Assembly (NCBI GenBank): GCA_002315915.1
Contig: DCIB01000016.1
Span: 1 to 56,713, forward strand
DNA: 56,713 bases
From: Caryophanales bacterium UBA1737
Lineage (GTDB): Bacteria; Bacillota_I; Bacilli_A; ML615J-28; CAG-313
Direction: 5' to 3'
The position numbers and the translations under genes are program-made. Shown here in pieces: positions 52,055-56,713 of the stretch. Below the pieces are notes generated by a model. It worked only from the letters and a program-made list of their open reading frames with translations, searched no databases and was not told the DNA's origin. The stretch's first letter is position 1. Each line of letters starts with the position of its first letter.

Positions 52055-53078
52055 CATTTATTTCATTTATTAATTCTTCAACAACATTATCTTGCTTTAT
52101 TTTCCTTATTGGTTTACCTTTTTTAAATAATAATGCTTCATTAATACCACCGGCAATACCAATATCTGCATCACTTGCTTCACCAGGTCCATTAACAACA
52201 CATCCCATAATAGCTACTTTTAATTTAACATTTAAAGTATTTAAATATTTTTCAATATCATTTACAATACTTTCCATATTATACATTGTTCTACCACATG
52301 TAGGACAACATATTAATAAAGGTTTTGTATATAAATTAAACATAGCTAATATTTCTTTAGCTGCTTTAATTTCTCTTAATGGATCACCATTAAGAGAAAT
52401 TCTAACAGTAGAACCAATATTTTTATTAAGTAATGTTCCTACTGCATAACTACTTCTAATAACACCTGTATAAGGAGTACCAGATTCAGTTAATCCTATA
52501 TGAATAGGATAATTAGATATTTTATCTAATTCAATGTTAGAATCAATGAAATCAGTTATTGATGTTGCTTTAATGGATAATACTAAATTAGTAAAGTTTT
52601 CATCTTCAAAGACTTTAATCCATCTTTTCATTGATTCTAACATACATTTAGAATTAGTACCATATTTATCTTTTAAATCTTTCTCTAAAGATCCACTATT
52701 AACACCAATTCTAATAGGTATATTATATTCTTTAGCATATTTAATTATTTCTTTTACTCTATCTATAGAACCAATATTACCAGGATTAATTCTTATTTTA
52801 TCTGCACCATTTTTAATTGCTTCTATTGCTAATTTATAATCAAAATGAATATCTGCAATTAATGGAATATTAATATTTTTTTTAATGATGCTAATTGCAT
52901 TAGCATCATCTAAATCTAATATAGATACTCTTATTAATTCACAACCAACACTTTCTAATTCATTAATTTGTTTAATGACTTTATCTATATTAGATGTTTT
53001 AATATTACACATAGATTGTATTGCTATATGATTTGATCCACCTATTTTAATATTACCAATACTTATTTCTTTTTTCAT
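52038..53078 (-). CDS. ispG: 4-hydroxy-3-methylbut-2-enyl diphosphate synthase
   Basis: Iron-sulfur enzyme that makes HMBPP from MEcPP in the MEP pathway. At 346 aa it is the compact bacterial form. The N-terminus VKIGGSNHIAIQSMCN-like segment (GNIKIGGSNHIAIQSMCN) is typical. The cluster ligands are in CCPTCGRTMYNMESI and MGCVVNGPGEASDADIGIAGG. It converges on the U32 gene, sharing the terminator hairpin. Two perfect inverted repeats lie inside (52369-52400 and 52885-52909). Confidence 0.96.
   Translation of the reverse strand: MKKEISIGNIKIGGSNHIAIQSMCNIKTSNIDKVIKQINELESVGCELIRVSILDLDDANAISIIKKNINIPLIADIHFDYKLAIEAIKNGADKIRINPGNIGSIDRVKEIIKYAKEYNIPIRIGVNSGSLEKDLKDKYGTNSKCMLESMKRWIKVFEDENFTNLVLSIKATSITDFIDSNIELDKISNYPIHIGLTESGTPYTGVIRSSYAVGTLLNKNIGSTVRISLNGDPLREIKAAKEILAMFNLYTKPLLICCPTCGRTMYNMESIVNDIEKYLNTLNVKLKVAIMGCVVNGPGEASDADIGIAGGINEALLFKKGKPIRKIKQDNVVEELINEINEMIEK
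52369..52400. repeat. Perfect intragenic inverted repeat
   Basis: 14-bp arms ATTTCTCTTAATGG / CCATTAAGAGAAAT, 4-nt loop, in ispG. Confidence 0.9.
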
Positions 53079-53090
53079 AATCTATAATTA

Positions 53091-53135
53091 AATAATAAAT
53101 ACACTCTAAATTACATTTAGAGTGTATTTATTATT
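53091..53135 (-). terminator. Terminator after the HTH gene
   Basis: 20-bp perfect stem (core AATACACTCTAAA / TTTAGAGTGTATT) with a 5-nt loop, covering the stop codon of the HTH gene on the minus strand. Confidence 0.85.
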
Positions 53136-53709
53136 TATCTTTCTTTAAAATTGTTTTAGTAGATACTAATACTTTCTTACCTTGATGGTAATTAATTGTA
53201 TCTCTATCATATACTCTAACTACAGAAATTACTTTATTACCTTGTTCATCAAAAGAAGTTACTCTTTTCTTTTTAGCTTTTCTCTGAGGACTTCTTATAT
53301 GACCTTTTCTTAAGAAATTATATATAGTAGAACGAGATGCTTCTACACCATATTCTTCTTGACAAATTCTAGCGAAGCTAGAAAAGTTAATACCTTTAAA
53401 TTCTTTACGGTATAATTTACATACCATAGTAGATACTTCTTCATCATAAGTATTATGTGGTTTATAATTCTTATTACGATGAATAATACCTTTCTTACCT
53501 TCATCAATAATACGTCTTTTAATATTACGTACTTGTCTAGTTGTAATGCCTAATTTCTTAGCAGCCTGGGTACCATTAATTTCCCCATTAATAACTTGCA
53601 TTACTACTCGATATTTTTTCTTTTCAGATTTAGATAATTTTAAAGGAGTTTCATCTAGTTGAAAGTTAGAAGCAGATACTATAGAATTATTATTTTTTTC
53701 ATCTTCCAT
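53131..53709 (-). CDS. Transposase-derived helix-turn-helix protein without catalytic domain
   Basis: 192-aa protein matching only the DNA-binding half of ISNCY/IS481-like transposases. YRVVMQVINGEINGTQAAKKLGITTRQVRNIKRRI and GIIHRNKNYKPHN are the first HTH and its linker. YGVEASRSTIYNFLRKGHI is a second HTH. The DDE (rve) core is absent; a basic tail with KVISVVRVYDRDTINYHQGKK follows. It has its own AAGGAG site, no terminal inverted repeats and a clean terminator. A domesticated DNA-binding protein is likelier than a fresh remnant. Confidence 0.75.
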   Translation of the reverse strand: MEDEKNNNSIVSASNFQLDETPLKLSKSEKKKYRVVMQVINGEINGTQAAKKLGITTRQVRNIKRRIIDEGKKGIIHRNKNYKPHNTYDEEVSTMVCKLYRKEFKGINFSSFARICQEEYGVEASRSTIYNFLRKGHIRSPQRKAKKKRVTSFDEQGNKVISVVRVYDRDTINYHQGKKVLVSTKTILKKDK

Positions 53710-53799
53710 AATAATATCTCCTTAATATTTTATTAACTTAATTATATTATAAATAATTTTTTATTGCAATAAAATTAATAGGAAATTTTTTAATATAAA

Positions 53800-53837
53800 A
53801 TATGAGGAAACTAAAGAATTCTTTAGTTTCCTCATAT
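53800..53837. terminator. 38-bp perfect palindrome, terminator of the YfcC gene
   Basis: Palindrome centred on GAATTC (core TGAGGAAACTAAAGAATTC). It is followed on the minus strand by TTTTAT, after the YfcC stop at 53855. Confidence 0.85.
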
Positions 53838-53854
53838 AATAAAATTATTAATTT

Positions 53855-55240
53855 CTAATAATTAATTACTACACCTAATATTAATAATAAAATAGAGAAT
53901 ATAAATGTTAATATATGATATATTGCACTCTTTTTTAAGTATTCTCCATATCCTAAATTGGCAGCAGATAATCCCATTAATAATACTGGATTAGTAGGAT
54001 ATACTAAATTAGAAAAACCATCTCCAAAACAATATGCTAAGACAAATAGTTGAAGTGATACTCCAGTTACTTGTGCTATAGGATAAATTAATGGCATAAT
54101 TAAGAATACTTTAGCAGATCCAGATGGAATAAAGAAATTAAGTATTAATACAATAATAAATATCATTATTATAATGAAATATTCATTATATCCGGAACAT
54201 AAATTAATTAAATAATAAAGAATTGTATCTAAAGTTCCAGATTCAGCTAATATATATTTAACACTTGATGCCATCATAATCATAAGTATTGACGGAGCAA
54301 TACTTATGATTCCTCCAAAAAATGATTTAAATATCTTTTTAGAATCTTCTTTAATAACTATTGCACTAGAAAAACAAGATGCAATAAAAGCTAAAGCTAT
54401 TACAATAATAGTATATGTTGCTAAATCCTTTAATACACTACATAATACTACAAATAATAATCCACTAAGTAATACTATTATAAATGTTTTAGATCCTTTA
54501 TTCATTATAGGATCTTCAATAAATTCATAATCATCAAACTTTTTATCAATATTAACTATTTTTTTACAATATAAATATATAAATAATTCTAATATAACCG
54601 CAAATATTACAAAACAAACAAGTCTATATCCAGTACCACTAAACATAACTAAACCTAATTTATCTTGAGCAATACCTGTTGTAAATGGATTGAGCACTCC
54701 AGTGCTCCATCCAGCTCCAATTGATAATAGTGATATAATAATACCACTAAATGCATCAAATCCTAAACTAACGGCAAGTAGAGTTGTAATTGGTATAAAT
54801 GGTAATATTTCTTCAAATGATCCAACAAGTGCTCCTATTAACATAAATATTAAACCAATTAACATCATTAAGAAATATCTTTTAGTATGATATTTATAAA
54901 TAATTTTATTAATAAAATATTTAATAATACCATTATCTTGAGCAATACATACTGATCCTATTATTAAAGTTAAAAATACAATTATAAGTATTAGTGTTCC
55001 TGAATCAGATGTAGTAAATATTAAAAATGGTGATAATATAAATTTCCAAAAAGGAAAACTCTTTTCTACTAATTCATATGTACCAGGAATAATAACAGTA
55101 TTTCCTGATTCATTAATAGTAGTTTGATATGCTCCAGATGGAATAATAAATGATGATATATAACTTAATACCATCAATAAAAATATAACAGCTATTGAAA
55201 AGATAAAACTTTTAACACTAACTGATAAACCTTTTTTCAT
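53855..55240 (-). CDS. YfcC-family transporter, predicted lysine permease
   Basis: 461-aa membrane protein of the YfcC/COG1288 group (AbgT-DcuC related) with about 12 hydrophobic segments. The N-terminus has the typical SSFIIPSGAYQTT motif, FIPSGSAKVFLIMPLIYPIAQ comes late, and SNLVYPTNPVLL is near the end. The family carries amino acids or dicarboxylates. Here the leader is a lysine riboswitch with a terminator, so lysine uptake is the best prediction. It is monocistronic. A 14-bp inverted repeat lies inside at 54279-54312. Confidence 0.85.
   Translation of the reverse strand: MKKGLSVSVKSFIFSIAVIFLLMVLSYISSFIIPSGAYQTTINESGNTVIIPGTYELVEKSFPFWKFILSPFLIFTTSDSGTLILIIVFLTLIIGSVCIAQDNGIIKYFINKIIYKYHTKRYFLMMLIGLIFMLIGALVGSFEEILPFIPITTLLAVSLGFDAFSGIIISLLSIGAGWSTGVLNPFTTGIAQDKLGLVMFSGTGYRLVCFVIFAVILELFIYLYCKKIVNIDKKFDDYEFIEDPIMNKGSKTFIIVLLSGLLFVVLCSVLKDLATYTIIVIALAFIASCFSSAIVIKEDSKKIFKSFFGGIISIAPSILMIMMASSVKYILAESGTLDTILYYLINLCSGYNEYFIIIMIFIIVLILNFFIPSGSAKVFLIMPLIYPIAQVTGVSLQLFVLAYCFGDGFSNLVYPTNPVLLMGLSAANLGYGEYLKKSAIYHILTFIFSILLLILGVVINY
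54279..54312. repeat. Perfect intragenic inverted repeat
   Basis: 14-bp arms AATCATAAGTATTG / CAATACTTATGATT, 6-nt loop, in the YfcC gene. Confidence 0.9.
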
Positions 55241-55277
55241 AATAAACCTCTATATATAAATATTAATAATCAAATAG

Positions 55278-55306
55278 AAAAATGCGCTTTTTTAAAAGCG
55301 CATTTT
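55278..55306 (-). terminator. Riboswitch terminator before the YfcC gene
   Basis: 13-bp stem AAAATGCGCTTTT / AAAAGCGCATTTT followed on the minus strand by T-rich sequence, 38 bp before the start codon: the expression platform of the lysine riboswitch. Confidence 0.85.
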
Positions 55307-55320
55307 ATTATACTTTTTTA

Positions 55321-55500
55321 TTAGTATTAATAGCGCCTCTACAATTTGTTGTAGGAGTGTTATAGATATTATCTAAAACCCCATAAATTATTTATGCCTA
55401 AATAATTTATTCGGCTCTGATTACCTTTCATAAATGTTTTTAATGGATGCCTCCAATACATTTATTACTCATTTACAGAGCTACCTCTATTTAATTATTA
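55321..55500 (-). promoter_or_regulatory. Lysine riboswitch (L box)
   Basis: Read on the minus strand, the conserved lysine-aptamer elements occur in order: AGAGGTAGC, then GAGTAA, TGAAAGGTAATC, AGAGCCGAAT, a hairpin with TTTAGGC, then TGGGGTTTT, ACACTCCTAC and a closing GGCGCTATT. The order and spacing match the L-box consensus. A promoter with TATAAT at about 55506-55511 (minus) would start transcription just before it. Together with the downstream terminator this predicts repression by lysine. Confidence 0.85.
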
Positions 55501-55555
55501 ATTATATTATAAAGTAAAATATTAAGTAATTGTATTAATATGCGTAATAATATTT

Positions 55556-55564
55556 TGGTATAAT
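55556..55564 (+). promoter_or_regulatory. Extended -10 promoter only 6 bp before the pseudouridine synthase start
   Basis: TGGTATAAT with TATAAT at 55559-55564. Transcription would start at or near the ATG at 55571, implying a leaderless mRNA; there is no ribosome binding site. Confidence 0.55.
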
Positions 55565-55570
55565 ATTATT

Positions 55571-56245
55571 ATGAATATAGATAAATTAAAAGAAAATATT
55601 ATATATGAAGATAATCATTTATTAATAGTATATAAAAACCAAGGTATTTTATCCCAAAAAGATATTACTAATAGTATTGATTTACTTACTTTATATAAAG
55701 AATATTTAAGAAAAACTTATAAAAAATTAGGTAATGTATATTTAGGACTTGTTCATAGATTAGATAGAAATACAACAGGAATAGTAGTTCTTGCTAAAAC
55801 ATCTAAATGTGCATCAAGATTATCTGAATCTATTAGATTAAAAGAATTTAAAAAAGAATACTTATGTGTAGTAGATGGTATTATAGATAAAAATAATACA
55901 CTTGTTAATTATTTAAAAAAAGATGAAATACATAAAAAAAGTATAGTTACTAATAATCATTTAGATAAAGAAGCTATTTTAGATTATGAAGTAATTGATA
56001 CTTTTAATAATGAAACATTATTAAAAGTATCATTACACACTGGAAGGTTTCATCAAATAAGATGTCAACTCTCTAATATTAATCATCCTGTAAAAGGTGA
56101 TACTTTATATGGTAATAAAGTATGTAATCATTTATATCTACATGCTTATAAAGTTACTTTTCCTCATCCTATTACAAAAGAAATTATTTCTTTTAATATA
56201 TTACCAAAAGAAGATTATTGGATAAAGTATTTATCAAAACTATGA
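55571..56245 (+). CDS. RluA/RluD-family pseudouridine synthase
   Basis: 224-aa RNA pseudouridylate synthase with the catalytic motif HRLDRNTTGIVVLAKT (Asp about residue 65) and the late HTGRFHQIRCQLSNINHPVKGD. The N-terminal S4 RNA-binding domain is absent, so it is the short, single-domain form. The target RNA cannot be assigned. The protein begins MNIDKLKENIIYEDNHLLIVYK, with no upstream ribosome binding site. Its last eight codons form one arm of a 15-bp inverted repeat. Confidence 0.9.
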   Translation: MNIDKLKENIIYEDNHLLIVYKNQGILSQKDITNSIDLLTLYKEYLRKTYKKLGNVYLGLVHRLDRNTTGIVVLAKTSKCASRLSESIRLKEFKKEYLCVVDGIIDKNNTLVNYLKKDEIHKKSIVTNNHLDKEAILDYEVIDTFNNETLLKVSLHTGRFHQIRCQLSNINHPVKGDTLYGNKVCNHLYLHAYKVTFPHPITKEIISFNILPKEDYWIKYLSKL

Positions 56246-56257
56246 TAAATACTTTAT
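56222..56257. repeat. 15-bp inverted repeat at the 3' end of the pseudouridine synthase gene
   Basis: Perfect arms ATAAAGTATTTATCA / TGATAAATACTTTAT with a 6-nt loop; the stop codon lies in the second arm. It could act as a weak terminator before the tRNA. Confidence 0.85.
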
Positions 56258-56261
56258 TTAC

Positions 56262-56336
56262 ACCCTATTAGTTTAAAGGATAAAATACAAGATTCCGATT
56301 CTTGTGATATAGGTTCAATTCCTATATAGGGTACCA
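56262..56336 (+). tRNA. tRNA-Arg (anticodon CCG)
   Basis: 75-nt cloverleaf: acceptor ACCCTAT / ATAGGGT (perfect), D-stem GTTT / AAAT with GG in the loop, anticodon stem CAAGA / TCTTG with loop TTCCGAT (anticodon CCG), variable loop TGAT, T-stem ATAGG / CCTAT with loop TTCAATT. The discriminator A and CCA are encoded. It reads CGG, a very rare codon in this AT-rich genome. Its 3' end is a common integration site. Confidence 0.93.
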
Positions 56337-56423
56337 CAAAAGGACAATAGGATTGATACGAGAGTGTCATTCCTTTTTGTTTGCGAATATAGGGAGTTTT
56401 TCCCTTTCTTCGTTTCGCAAGTT

Positions 56424-56465
56424 AGCCTTGAAATGCACTTTTGCTAGTGTTTTCAGGGCTTTTTT
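56424..56465 (+). terminator. Terminator after tRNA-Arg region
   Basis: AGCCTTGAAA / TTTCAGGGCT outer stem (one G-T pair), CACT / AGTG inner stem, then six T. Confidence 0.75.
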
Positions 56466-56600
56466 ACTTTTTGCCATTTCTACTAGAACACAAAAGCCCT
56501 ACTAGAAAACGAAAGGTTTTTGGCAGTGATAAATGATATCATTTTTCTGAGTTTTGGAACTTTGAGCTGATACAATTTCCAAATAATCTTTGAAATACAA

Positions 56601-56711
56601 TCAAAAATAAGCTGTTTTATTAAATTGTATTATTGAGGTTGCTCTTTCACCAAGTTGAGCAACTTTTGTAATATAATATGGATTATTTGGAATTGATTCG
56701 GTAAATATGTG
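56601..56711 (-). CDS. Possible 3' end of an ORF entering from beyond the window
   Basis: 36 open codons on the minus strand ending at a TGA. The residues include PNNPYYITKVAQLGERAT. It is too short to classify and may be non-coding. Confidence 0.2.
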   Translation of the reverse strand, partial: HIFTESIPNNPYYITKVAQLGERATSIIQFNKTAYF

Positions 56712-56713
56712 AG

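Larger units (their letters stand above)
56337..56713. other. Compositionally distinct DNA after tRNA-Arg, possible edge of an integrated element
   Basis: The 377 bp after the tRNA are visibly richer in G and C than the rest and full of hairpins: TTGCGAA / TTCGCAA (56381-56420) with an inner AGGGA / TCCCT, a terminator-like one at 56424-56465, a 14-bp palindrome AAATGATATCATTT (56531-56544), and GTTGCTC / GAGCAAC at about 56638-56663. No complete gene is seen. This pattern fits the attachment side of an integrative element, but no integrase is inside the window. Confidence 0.45.

Noticed and set aside
55278..55306. Another DUF4143-type repeat (contains TGCGCTTTT)
   Set aside because: It is a single hairpin with a T-tail belonging to the lysine riboswitch; there is no 33-bp partner and no ATPase.
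1..56713. Mycoplasma-type genetic code (TGA as Trp)
   Set aside because: Conserved Trp positions are TGG, and several genes end at TGA (40076, 43565, 47335, 56245).

Overview
The window is chromosomal DNA of a very AT-rich (by eye below 30% G+C) low-GC Bacillota, most likely a gut-associated member of Bacilli near Erysipelotrichales or the RF39-type uncultured lineages. The grounds are the AT-biased codon use, AAGGAG-type ribosome binding sites, TATAAT promoters with frequent TGn extensions, DXP-pathway isoprenoid genes, a lysine riboswitch and DUF4143 ATPases. TGG is Trp and TGA is a stop, so this is the standard bacterial code and not the Mycoplasma code. The species cannot be fixed from the sequence alone.

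Layout. 0-12 kb is resident housekeeping: uppS-dxr-rseP (without the usual cdsA), an ABC exporter pair, a PriA that has lost its helicase motifs, fmt, an iron-sulfur serine dehydratase and a 23S rRNA uracil methyltransferase. 12-24.8 kb is accessory. It holds three intact AAA+DUF4143 ATPases and the wreck of a fourth. Between them lie a DUF3795 protein, a membrane-anchored hydrolase, a four-gene amide/peptide operon (M42 peptidase, Ntn amide hydrolase, GPH symporter, creatininase-like amidohydrolase) and a cation/proton antiporter with a PII-like partner. 24.8-27.8 kb is a glpABC-like glycerol-3-phosphate oxidation cluster. 28-30.8 kb supplies amino sugars (LbH acetyltransferase, nagB, glmM). 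30.8-46 kb is a Wzx/Wzy-type surface polysaccharide locus with a PglF-type dehydratase, a VanZ-fused initiating transferase, glycosyltransferases, acyltransferases, a Stealth phosphotransferase and LicD. It is followed by a winged-helix/LicC cytidylyltransferase and an APC permease. 48.9-56.3 kb returns to housekeeping: DegV, U32 peptidase, ispG, a transposase-derived HTH protein, a lysine-riboswitch-controlled YfcC transporter, a pseudouridine synthase and tRNA-Arg(CCG). Just after the tRNA the composition changes, as at the edge of an integrated element.

The most unusual signals are these. (1) Every DUF4143 ATPase gene, including the decayed one, is preceded by locus-specific direct repeats with the same 33-bp period, and one copy supplies the -35 box of its promoter. 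(2) The resident coding sequences carry many perfect 10-15 bp inverted repeats with 2-6 nt loops. I did not see them in the ATPase genes or in the polysaccharide cassette from about 37.7 to 48.8 kb. (3) PriA is complete in length and zinc ligands but has no Walker A motif, no DEEH box and no C-terminal helicase motifs.
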